Below are positions 27,361 through 35,124 of a DNA stretch of 38,710 nt, piece by piece. Below the pieces are notes generated by a model, which was given only the letters and a program-made list of their open reading frames with translations, was not told where the DNA came from and did not search any database. The stretch is from a bacterium. GTDB taxonomy: Bacteria > Electryoneota > RPQS01. The translations under genes and the position numbers were made by a program. How positions within the stretch are numbered: position 1 is the stretch's first letter; each line of letters starts with the position of its first letter. Location of the stretch: the NCBI GenBank assembly GCA_018812265.1, contig JAHJDG010000030.1, positions 1 through 38,710 on the forward strand. The letters are read 5' to 3'.

Positions 27361-28845
27361 GTGTATAGTACGAGCCTGTTTCGCAGCATTGTCAATGATT
27401 CGTGGGCTCACCCCGAGCGTTTGAATGCCACGTTGGAGCGCATCCAGGAAGTCTTGGAAGTGGTTTTGAAGCAAGATGCTCCGCCCGTCATTGCGGAATG
27501 TGTGCAAGTCACCGACAAGAAACGGGATACTCTTACCGACGGCGAAGGAATTCAGATCGCCAAAATCATCAGTCGCTGCTGCAGCGTGAACCAGATCAAA
27601 CTGATTACCTCGCTGCTTGCGGACAGCGAGATTTCGACTGCGGAAGCGATTGACCTCCACGAACGATTCAAGATTCCGGTTTCCCGCCTGGAAAAAGACA
27701 TTGTCCCGGTTCGGGGTGATGGAGCCTGGATTACTGACATCGAAGGCCGAGCCTACCTGGACATGGACAGCAACTACAGCGCGACAAATCTCGGGATGTC
27801 CAATCCGGAAATCGCCAAAGGAATCAGTAATCAGGCGCGGCAACTCATCTCTATGAAAGAAGACCGAGTCCACATCCCCCGCGCTCGGTTTCTCAAGACC
27901 ATCCATTCGATGCTTCCTGCGGGATTGACGCAATTCTATTGGCAGAATTCGGGCGGCGAAGCGGTGGACAAAGCCCTCAAGATAGCCAAAGCGTATACCG
28001 ACCACAAGGGCGTAGTCGCCATGAAGGGTGGATTTCACGGCCGCACCCATGGCGCCGTGGCAGTTACCTTTGAACCCAAGTACCGCAAGCCGTTCTTTCT
28101 TGATGAGCAAGACTGGGTACACTTCGTGGACTTCAATGACGTAGCCGCCGTCGAGAGTTTGTTTGTGGCCGGGAAGGCGCGGACGGTCATTCTGGAACTC
28201 GTGCAGGGCGAAGAAGGCGGAATCCGCCCCGCCGATCCTGAGATACCCGCGGAACTCCGACGCATATGCAATTCGCACCAAGCGGTGATGATCGTGGACG
28301 AAATCCAGACCGGATTCGGGAGAACAGCCGAAAAGGAGGGACAGTGGTTTGCCTCCGACGTCTACGGGATTGTCCCCGATATCATGACGATCGGCAAGAG
28401 TTTCGGAGGCGGCTATCCGGTTACGGCTGTGGTCACCAATAAGACTATCAGCGACGCGATGATACCGGGCTACGATGGCAGCACATTCGGAGGTAATCCG
28501 ATGGCGATGGTCGCGGCTATGATTGCCACCCGCCAGATGCGCGAACTCAACATCACCCGCAACGTGGTGGAACGCTCCGCACAGATCATGAAGGGTCTGA
28601 CCACACTGAAAAAACGCCATCGTTGTATCACCGATATCCGTGGGCTCGGTCTCATGATTGCCTTCCAACTTCCGTCTGCCGGCGAAGTAGACCACTTTCA
28701 GCAGGGAGTTGCCAAGCGCGGCGTCAAGACTTCGCTGTCCACCCGTGAATGGGTTAGGTTCTTGCCATTGTTGGTCATCTCTCAGGAGGACGTTGATTTT
28801 CTCTTGGAGGCTGTAGACGAAACTCTCGAGGACATGTACCGGTAG
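27361..28845 (+). CDS. Class-III PLP-dependent aminotransferase with N-terminal extension
   Basis: The GTG start at 27361 is fixed by a strong AGGAGG at 27350-27355, five bases upstream. The 494-residue protein has the class-III core from about residue 115: YWQNSGGEAVDKALKIAK (phosphate cup), GGFHGRTHGAV, D313 in VDEIQTGFGRT, which binds the pyridine nitrogen, and the Schiff-base lysine K346 in MTIGKSFGGGYP. STFGGNPMA follows. Members transfer an amino group from ornithine, lysine, GABA or other omega-amines to an oxo-acid; the substrate cannot be assigned. The first 110 residues are a helix-rich extension absent from short ArgD/GabT enzymes. A terminator follows. The gene stands alone, between tRNA-fMet and the convergent secreted protein. 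Confidence 0.9.
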   Translation: MYSTSLFRSIVNDSWAHPERLNATLERIQEVLEVVLKQDAPPVIAECVQVTDKKRDTLTDGEGIQIAKIISRCCSVNQIKLITSLLADSEISTAEAIDLHERFKIPVSRLEKDIVPVRGDGAWITDIEGRAYLDMDSNYSATNLGMSNPEIAKGISNQARQLISMKEDRVHIPRARFLKTIHSMLPAGLTQFYWQNSGGEAVDKALKIAKAYTDHKGVVAMKGGFHGRTHGAVAVTFEPKYRKPFFLDEQDWVHFVDFNDVAAVESLFVAGKARTVILELVQGEEGGIRPADPEIPAELRRICNSHQAVMIVDEIQTGFGRTAEKEGQWFASDVYGIVPDIMTIGKSFGGGYPVTAVVTNKTISDAMIPGYDGSTFGGNPMAMVAAMIATRQMRELNITRNVVERSAQIMKGLTTLKKRHRCITDIRGLGLMIAFQLPSAGEVDHFQQGVAKRGVKTSLSTREWVRFLPLLVISQEDVDFLLEAVDETLEDMYR

Positions 28846-28874
28846 TCAGTATGGATCAAAACACGTTTCGATGT

Positions 28875-28912
28875 AAAGAAGCGGCTTCCACATGGAAGAC
28901 CGCTTCTTTGTT
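28875..28912. terminator. Bidirectional terminator between convergent genes
   Basis: A 15-bp stem (28875-28889 with 28894-28909) has one bulged A at 28899 and an ACAT loop. It carries AAA on one side and TTT on the other, so either strand ends in a short U-run. It sits in the 97-base gap between the aminotransferase and the minus-strand GH20-like gene. Confidence 0.7.
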
Positions 28913-28942
28913 AACCCTGAGGCGAAAGGACGAGTCACTCAC

Positions 28943-31681
28943 TCATTTGCGCATGACCGCTCTTCGACCGGGGCGGTCATCCGGCCGAGTGACAATCGCG
29001 AACACCTGATACGCGTCGGTTTCCCCTTCTCTCCGCGCAAAAACCGGCAGCATCAGACGCGGACAATCGGTGCTCTGCCGGGCGACGATCGTGGGTGAGT
29101 TCTCGCGAAACTCCGGACATGGACCGCGGTGGATTTCATAATACAAGGCTCCGCTTCGTTCCTCCCACTCGAGCAGGGTGTTTCCGAGCGTCGTTCGCGT
29201 CCGATGAGGGATTTCTTCATGCCGGAGGTCCCCCGCAGGACCCGATTCCAGAGGAAGTGCTACTACGAACGTTCGTCCCGGAGCGTCGGCCGGAGCCTTC
29301 GAAGTCATGGTTCGGCTGTCGGTGACCGTCAGGTAGTACTCGAACGCCGTGGCGTTCGGGCCGACGAGCGCCACCTGAGTCATGTACTGATCGGTTGCGG
29401 TTGGCGTCATCGTCGCCTGAGTCCAGTTCCCGCTTGGCAATAGTCGGTAGGATAGCTGACACGATACAATCGTGGGGGAGAGATATCCGGAGAAAGGATC
29501 GCTCCATGCTTCAGCGCGAATCACCAGAGTATCGGGCCGATAGGAATAATCCAGCGGCTCGTGCATGATGTACGGTCCGCTGTTCCAGGCCATTCTCCCC
29601 AGCTCGGCAATTCGCGATGAAATCGTCGAGGTATCACCGCCCCAGTGATAGGACTCCACTCCGTCGCACATCGGATACCGCGCGGCCTTCTGTACATAAG
29701 TCAGCCAATTCTGAACGTCTAATGGCAGATAGACGGCCAAGACCGAACGATGATTGCTATTGCTCAGAAAGGTGAACGTCGAATCGAGATTGGAGGAGTA
29801 GTCGGTCATGGCCATGACCTCGACGGGATCCGGCAGTTGCTCGATCATCCCCGGTGTCCAAGATCGAGTGCTGACCGGCATGGCGCGCGGATCGTACACG
29901 AAGATATCCACCGGATCTCCATAGATTCGTACCGGAGCTCCCGGCCGACGGGCTTGTATGATCTGATACATCTGCCGGCAGTAGCTTCCCACCAATGCCC
30001 CGGGAGTCAGATTTCGACGAGTGCAGGCGTCATCGTAGTTGGCGTATGACACCTCATTTATATGGATCTTGAAACCGTCAGGACGAAATACGGAATCGAG
30101 TACGGCGATGCGATCCTGATACTCGATAAGCGGTTCGATCTGGCTGAAGCAGTTCGTTTGCCGGACTCCCTGATAGCGGAAAGCCCACGACCAATTTACC
30201 CGAATCGTGTCGCCCACCACCAACCGACCGCCGGATAGACGTTCGAATCGTGGCTGTGAAACGTACCGGTCGTACGAGTATTCGCCCGTCTCGACCACCC
30301 GATAGTCAATCCCCTCCGAAAGGAGGAGATTTGTCCGTTGAGAGTATACCTCGAGCGGGGTGTCGGTACGACGGACAACCTTCTCCGGTTCGATGGCTTC
30401 CATGCTCACGTCGTCAAGCCACACCGTTCCCTGCGTGGCCGAGTACGGCCCGATAAAAAGATACATGCTGTCCAGACGAAACGTGCAAAACACCACTTCG
30501 ACTTTCGTCCAGTCGGTCGTCGTCGGAGTCGGGAACTCTCCGTACCACGACGTAGACTTGTTGTACGGTATGGTCGCCCCTTGGTCGAAAGCGCGAATCT
30601 TGCCGACATATCCTTCGGTCTTGTACCAGAAGGAGATCTTGAAGGCCCGCCATGCTCCGGGACGAATCAATTGCCGGAGTTCCGGGGTGACCGAAGTTCC
30701 GGAAAATCCGCTGAACTTAACGCTGCTTGCTCCCGAACGTTTCACGACGGCGTCTCGACTCACATAGGCGTACCAGCTCTCGCTGTGCGTGGTCCAGTTG
30801 TTGGGCCGGTTGTTGGTCCAATCCTCATATCCATTGTTGGAAATGATATTGCTCCCGAAGCTCGTCGGGATTACCGTGCAACCGGCGCTTCCCACCTTCA
30901 GGAGGGTTCCGCGAATGGGGATGCCCTCCTGCCAGCAAGGCTGATTGACCTGATAGGCTGTTTTGTCCACCGACATGGTGAGAGCCATGCCGTAGTTCTT
31001 AATCTTGTTTCGCAGCAGCAAGGCTTGCTCAAATGAATACGCCCGACGATCGCGAATCCCGGCGTCACCATCGTTCCATTCGATCTCGTTCATCCGCGCC
31101 CGGTAACCGCAATCTACGAGGAAGTTCGCTTCCGCAGTCTGCGAACTGGTGCGCACCATAGCGTTGACGGTCGTGATTCGCTTCGAGAAATCGGGCCAGT
31201 CGCGAATGTAGACGCGGTCGGCGACCAGTTGCCCCATCACGTCAGCCATCAGTTCCATAAGTGAGAATAATCCCCAGCGAACCGCCCGCAGGTCGCTGCC
31301 TCCCAGAAGTACCCGACGATCCTGCACCAACAATTGATATTCCTCTCCATGCAGTGGCGTGCCCAATCCTCCATAGCCCGCCGAGTCGAGAGCGGCCGCC
31401 AGCGCGGGCAGGCGCGAAAAAGTTCCCATCCAGATCATCGGATAGAGATTCGTGCGTTGCGACCACGTGATCACCTCCGGCACTCGCCCGAATCGTTCCG
31501 CGAATAGTCGCAAGGCTTCGTCACGCACCACCAGCTCTTCCCCGGTCGGATTGTCGGGAATGAGCAATACGGGAGTTCCTCCGAGGAAAGCCGGGCCTCC
31601 GGGAAGCGTGCCCATTTGTTGCGGACGGGGAGAGATATTGCGAAGTCCCGCTACCGCGGCCGATGCGATTAGCGTCGCCAC
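28943..31681 (-). CDS. Secreted GH20-like protein with inserted carbohydrate-binding-like module
   Basis: The frame gives 912 residues from GTG 31681. Residues about 35-165 resemble the N-terminal alpha/beta domain of GH20 hexosaminidases (GEEYQLLVQDRRVLLGGSDLRAVRWGLFSLMEL). A TIM-barrel-like part begins near RITTVNAMVR and is interrupted at about 280-432 by a CBM4/9-type jelly-roll (NNGYEDWTNNRPNNW ... TVWLDDVSMEAIEP). It resumes to about 720 with FKIHINEVSY and VRIYGDPVD. An Ig-like module (about 730-820) and a short tail follow. The canonical GH20 catalytic D-E pair was not identified, so enzyme activity is uncertain. GTG 31681 lacks a ribosome site and a charged n-region; the true start appears to lie upstream in another frame (see 31669-31725). 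It ends convergent with the aminotransferase. Confidence 0.75.
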   Translation of the reverse strand: MATLIASAAVAGLRNISPRPQQMGTLPGGPAFLGGTPVLLIPDNPTGEELVVRDEALRLFAERFGRVPEVITWSQRTNLYPMIWMGTFSRLPALAAALDSAGYGGLGTPLHGEEYQLLVQDRRVLLGGSDLRAVRWGLFSLMELMADVMGQLVADRVYIRDWPDFSKRITTVNAMVRTSSQTAEANFLVDCGYRARMNEIEWNDGDAGIRDRRAYSFEQALLLRNKIKNYGMALTMSVDKTAYQVNQPCWQEGIPIRGTLLKVGSAGCTVIPTSFGSNIISNNGYEDWTNNRPNNWTTHSESWYAYVSRDAVVKRSGASSVKFSGFSGTSVTPELRQLIRPGAWRAFKISFWYKTEGYVGKIRAFDQGATIPYNKSTSWYGEFPTPTTTDWTKVEVVFCTFRLDSMYLFIGPYSATQGTVWLDDVSMEAIEPEKVVRRTDTPLEVYSQRTNLLLSEGIDYRVVETGEYSYDRYVSQPRFERLSGGRLVVGDTIRVNWSWAFRYQGVRQTNCFSQIEPLIEYQDRIAVLDSVFRPDGFKIHINEVSYANYDDACTRRNLTPGALVGSYCRQMYQIIQARRPGAPVRIYGDPVDIFVYDPRAMPVSTRSWTPGMIEQLPDPVEVMAMTDYSSNLDSTFTFLSNSNHRSVLAVYLPLDVQNWLTYVQKAARYPMCDGVESYHWGGDTSTISSRIAELGRMAWNSGPYIMHEPLDYSYRPDTLVIRAEAWSDPFSGYLSPTIVSCQLSYRLLPSGNWTQATMTPTATDQYMTQVALVGPNATAFEYYLTVTDSRTMTSKAPADAPGRTFVVALPLESGPAGDLRHEEIPHRTRTTLGNTLLEWEERSGALYYEIHRGPCPEFRENSPTIVARQSTDCPRLMLPVFARREGETDAYQVFAIVTRPDDRPGRRAVMRK

Positions 31682-31725
31682 AACAGGAAGACTATGGGGA
31701 AGGGGAGGAATCGAAATCGGAACAT
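31669..31725 (-). pseudogene. Frameshifted signal-peptide start of the GH20-like gene
   Basis: ATG 31725 is preceded at 7 bases by GAGGG (31737-31733) and encodes MFRFRFLPFPIVFLLWRR before a TAA. Its charged n-region and hydrophobic core read directly into the hydrophobic VATLIASAAVAG of the main frame if one base is added near 31681. The likely original product is therefore one continuous signal peptide, now split by a one-base shift. Sequencing or assembly error is an equal possibility. Confidence 0.5.
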
Positions 31726-32031
31726 TACTTTGCCCTCATCACCCCCGGCGCCGGTCGGCGCCGAGGGTTCATCATCGAATGGCGCAATCGAGTCTATCGT
31801 CGCTCGCCCCGAATAGGTCAAATGTCGTGCCATCCATGACCTGCTTCTCTTCAAATGGAAGTGGTGAGATTGCACCGGAATAAGCTGATTCTTTGCGCGA
31901 GTTCGAGGTGCTTTTTGCAGAATGCAAATCACTCCGCATCCGAATGCGATCAATGAGAGCGAACGGGCGTTGCGGCTGTCCATCGAAAGGTTGCGACGCC
32001 ACAGCAACGTGCGCCGGGAACCGCGTCACAG
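31726..32031. other. Intergenic region upstream of the GH20-like gene
   Basis: About 300 bases with no recognisable gene on either strand. The minus strand carries TTGACC (31822-31817) with GATAGA 17 bases on, a poor promoter match. Nothing else stands out. Confidence 0.35.
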
Positions 32032-32061
32032 AAAAGCAGGGCGAGCCGAAAGCCCGCCCTG
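32032..32061 (-). terminator. Rho-independent terminator of the C1B peptidase gene
   Basis: On the minus strand a 10-bp stem with one G-U pair (32061-32052 with 32046-32037) and a 5-base TTTCG loop is followed by CTTTTC. It lies 22 bases beyond the peptidase stop codon. Confidence 0.75.
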
Positions 32062-32082
32062 AGGTCATCCTCGTTCTCGATC

Positions 32083-33486
32083 CTACCAGCGCAAATCTCG
32101 CCACGCCGGATCCCATACCGGCAGCTTCGTCGGCGGTCGCTCGAGCGCCGCCAGCAAGTCCGGCGGCAGATAACTTCGTGGAACGATGATATTGAGCACG
32201 TACTCGTCAAACCAGTCGTCGGACATCACGAAAAATCCTCCGTCGCCGCGATCCTTCCCCCAACTGTTCTCCACTCGCCACCGTAGCGGTTTGCCGTCCA
32301 CCATGTCCACGCCGACCAGAACCATCGCGTGATTGCTGGCGCTATGCCGGTAGTCCAGACGCTCCTGCTTCGTCATATCGAGCTTGACGCCGAACAGTTC
32401 CTCATAGTCGTACAATCCCTTGACCATCAGTCCCTTCTTGCCGTGAACGTCATGTCCCATGTCGCAGCCGAACCACACTCGATTGCTGTCGAGAAGAGCC
32501 CGCAAGGCCAGGCTCTTCAGTTGCGAGCCGTCCACGTTCACGAAGGTGATGTCCGGCCGGTCCGCCATCGAACGGGTAAGATCAATGGAATAGTATTCGC
32601 CGAAGGGATGAATCGGATAGTGGGCCAGCGAGACGTAGTCCGCGAGATCCGTTGCCGCCACCTGCCGATAGAATTCTCGGGGAGTGTAGGTGATCGGCTC
32701 ACTCACTCCTCCGCTGTCACTGGCCGTTCTCCAGACGAACTCCGCCGGTGGCATGCCGTAATTGATAATCAGGACTCGCAGCACGTCCTGCAACATGGCG
32801 GTTTTCGCCGTGCGAAGGTCGTTCACGCGCTTCCCCTCGCGACTCATCCCGCGCAGAATCGTCGCATCACGGCGCAACTGGGTTTCGAGCAGGTAGTCCA
32901 TCCGTCCCGTGTTCGCCGAACTCTGAGTCTCGCCCATGAACTTCTTCGGTACGACTCCATGCTTCTCCACGAGGTTCACGACGTATTCCCAGTAGCCGCC
33001 GTCCGATACCGGGTACTCGAGCATATGGCTGAGCTCGCGATCCAGAATGTCGCGATCTCGCGATTCGATGATGAATTCAAGAAAGACGTTGGCCTTCTCG
33101 AACTTGTCCCAAAAGGCGAGATAGCTCTGCGACAGCTCGAATTCGTCGAGTTTCCACTTCCGGATCGCATTCTGGCGGAGGATATTCATGCCCGCGAACA
33201 GCCAGCATCGTCCGGTCTTTTCCTGATCGGTGATTCCCTTGGTGGGAAGCTTGAACGAAAATACATCGTCGCTTCGTGCCGCGACGTCTCGGTTCAAAAC
33301 CAAATCACGGATGTCGTTGTTGGTGACGGCGTTCATAGCCGCCCGTGTGGGAGCGTCCATAATAATGCCGTTCATGAGGTGGTGGATTTGGCTCTCGGAT
33401 AATCCTCCGGCGCGATCGGCCGCTGCCGTCGTGGAAACGCCGATCGCCAAGAGGAAAAGCAAAATCGCGAAGCCTGTCTTCAGCAT
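32083..33486 (-). CDS. Secreted C1B peptidase (aminopeptidase C / bleomycin hydrolase-like)
   Basis: ATG 33486 is chosen because GGAGAGG lies just upstream (33495-33489) and it gives MLKTGFAILLFLLAIGVSTT, a signal peptide. An in-frame TTG at 33510 is unlikely. The 467-residue mature-plus-signal protein has the papain-like triad of family C1B: C94 in KTGRCWLFAGMN, H386 in SASNHAMVLVGV and N407 in VENSWG. The His-Asn spacing of 21 equals that of lactococcal PepC. Classical PepC/bleomycin hydrolase is a cytosolic hexamer with its C-terminus in the active site; here the protein is exported, and its C-terminus (after LPPDLLAALERPP) is extended. It would release N-terminal residues from peptides outside the cytoplasm. 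A terminator follows at 32061. Confidence 0.92.
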   Translation of the reverse strand: MLKTGFAILLFLLAIGVSTTAAADRAGGLSESQIHHLMNGIIMDAPTRAAMNAVTNNDIRDLVLNRDVAARSDDVFSFKLPTKGITDQEKTGRCWLFAGMNILRQNAIRKWKLDEFELSQSYLAFWDKFEKANVFLEFIIESRDRDILDRELSHMLEYPVSDGGYWEYVVNLVEKHGVVPKKFMGETQSSANTGRMDYLLETQLRRDATILRGMSREGKRVNDLRTAKTAMLQDVLRVLIINYGMPPAEFVWRTASDSGGVSEPITYTPREFYRQVAATDLADYVSLAHYPIHPFGEYYSIDLTRSMADRPDITFVNVDGSQLKSLALRALLDSNRVWFGCDMGHDVHGKKGLMVKGLYDYEELFGVKLDMTKQERLDYRHSASNHAMVLVGVDMVDGKPLRWRVENSWGKDRGDGGFFVMSDDWFDEYVLNIIVPRSYLPPDLLAALERPPTKLPVWDPAWRDLRW

Positions 33487-33637
33487 ATCCTCTCCATCGG
33501 TGGGATTCAAATGAGGGGGAATGATTGGACTGAAGGTACGGATTCCGGAACCGAGATGCTATAGGCTGCTACCGCCACTCGGCTGGAAAGCGATTGGCTT
33601 TCGATTGAACAAATGAACACCGTGGATCGTTTGGATG

Positions 33638-33672
33638 AAAAAAGAAGATCAGACCCAAAGCCTGACCTTCTT
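33638..33672 (-). terminator. Rho-independent terminator after the 33714-34994 gene
   Basis: On the minus strand an 11-bp stem with one G-U pair (33672-33662 with 33652-33642) and a 9-base loop runs into TTTTTT (33643-33638). It lies about 40 bases after the stop of the sorting-tail protein. Confidence 0.8.
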
Positions 33673-33713
33673 GTTATATCATGGTCCGCCGCGATCCGCA
33701 GCCGTGCCCGCGC

Positions 33714-34994
33714 CTATTTCAAAAGGATCATACGCCGGACCATCGAGCGTTCATTGAGCCTGATTTGACAAAGGTAGATGCCCGATGGATGCCCGGAACC
33801 GTCCCAAAGAATCGAATAGTCTCCGGCGGCCTGGAAACCGTGAACAACCTCATCGAGCGTTCGTCCCGTCAGGTCGTAGATCGTGACCCGCACTGGTCCC
33901 GCTTCGGGCGTACGATAGCGTATTGTTGTCGTCGGATTGAAGGGATTCGGATAGTTCTCCACGATCAGGTAGCGTAGGGGAACCGCCACCTCCGGACCGC
34001 GTGCGCCTCCAACGGTAATATCCCCCAGTCCCGTCGTGTCTCCCGGTTGCCGCCAGAACTGCCCGTTGATTTCGTAGACGATAACGCGCAGAAGCGGCGA
34101 ATACGTGCATTGGATAAGCCCGCCCACAATGTGCAATTGTCCGAAAGTTAGCGGTCGCTGTACTCCATTTCCCGGATCGTATTCCGGCGTGCCGAAATCG
34201 AGATACGCCTGAAGGCTGTCATCCATCATGCTGAAAAAATAGGCCACCGTGTCAATCAGCGGTTCCACCTCGCGCTGCAACTCCACGGTTCCGGCGGCTT
34301 CAAACCGAATCGGCGCTCGCTCGGCACATCCCAATGTGTAGTGAATTCCACCCTGTTCGCCGCCGTGACTCAGCGAGTCCCTCCAGAATTGTCCATTCAA
34401 CTGGTGTACGATCACCATCGGCGGATATCCGTAGCTGAACGGCGCTCCCGCTATGGAAATCGTGTCGCCGGCCTCCGGCCGTGGAACGGTATCGCCGGAT
34501 GGAATGTACCACGGTGATCCGAAGCAGAGATGATAGTCCAGGACGGAGTCGTTTCCCACGTCGAGAAAATACTCCTCGACTCCGCCGCCGGTACTCCATC
34601 GCATCACAACCACCCCTCGCGCCGACAGACTGCCGCCGTACTCGCCGACGCCCTCGCCGCTCGATAGTGCCAGCGAAATGTGCGTGGGAATGCGCTCGTT
34701 TACCTCGACGATCTCGGTCGCGAAGCCCAAATTCGGGGCGCGTGCCGTTACGGAATACACACCCGTCGGCAGATTATCGAACGAGAACTGACCTTGCGAG
34801 GACGTTACTCCATCGCGGGCCAGTCCGGCCACGTCGTCGAGATAATCCAGATGAACCACTGCGCCGCCGATCGTGTCCCGGGTACCGCCCACCTCGTGAG
34901 TCACGACACCGATCAACCAGCCGACCTGTGCATTCGCCGACTGCGCACAGAACACCAATAAGACCAGCCCGACTGCCTTGCGGATTGCCTTCAT
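33714..34994 (-). CDS. Secreted sorting-tail protein with duplicated module, unknown function
   Basis: ATG 34994 gives MKAIRKAVGLVLLVFCAQSANA, a signal peptide cleaved before QVGW. The open frame extends upstream to 35171 without signal or family resemblance. The 426-residue protein has a carboxypeptidase-regulatory-like (CnaB-type) module at about 25-115 (GQFSFDNLPTGVYSVTARAP). Two related segments follow, containing VIVHQLNGQFWRDS and VIVYEINGQFWRQP, evidence of internal duplication. The C-terminal sorting module has YPNPFNP at 348-354 and ends MVRRMILLK. No enzymatic motif was seen. The likely role is structural or binding at the cell surface. It is in the same direction as the neighbouring 35125-36414 gene, which has the same tail. 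Confidence 0.8.
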   Translation of the reverse strand: MKAIRKAVGLVLLVFCAQSANAQVGWLIGVVTHEVGGTRDTIGGAVVHLDYLDDVAGLARDGVTSSQGQFSFDNLPTGVYSVTARAPNLGFATEIVEVNERIPTHISLALSSGEGVGEYGGSLSARGVVVMRWSTGGGVEEYFLDVGNDSVLDYHLCFGSPWYIPSGDTVPRPEAGDTISIAGAPFSYGYPPMVIVHQLNGQFWRDSLSHGGEQGGIHYTLGCAERAPIRFEAAGTVELQREVEPLIDTVAYFFSMMDDSLQAYLDFGTPEYDPGNGVQRPLTFGQLHIVGGLIQCTYSPLLRVIVYEINGQFWRQPGDTTGLGDITVGGARGPEVAVPLRYLIVENYPNPFNPTTTIRYRTPEAGPVRVTIYDLTGRTLDEVVHGFQAAGDYSILWDGSGHPSGIYLCQIRLNERSMVRRMILLK

Positions 34995-35037
34995 GAGTCT
35001 TGATTCCATTCGAAAAACATCATGTTGTGCAGCGCGT

Positions 35038-35079
35038 GGTGACCGGCACGAAGTCCCCCCGATTTCCGTGCCGGTCACC
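35038..35079. repeat. Long inverted repeat between two sorting-tail genes
   Basis: GGTGACCGGCACG-type arms at 35038-35050 and 35067-35079 are perfect 13-bp complements around a 16-base spacer with six C in a row. There is no U-run on either strand. It may be a Rho-assisted terminator after the 35125-36414 gene, an mRNA processing or stability element, or a binding palindrome. Confidence 0.5.
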
Positions 35080-35124
35080 TGCTGCTTAGTTGGACAAGTT
35101 ACAGTCGCGGCCCGTTTGCGACAA

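Noticed and set aside
27337-28695. Minus-strand open frame opposite the aminotransferase
   Set aside because: Antisense shadow; the plus-strand gene has a strong ribosome site and PLP lysine.
32329-33402. Plus-strand open frame of 357 codons opposite the C1B peptidase
   Set aside because: Shadow of a gene with an intact C-H-N triad; His/Val/Arg-rich translation without domains.
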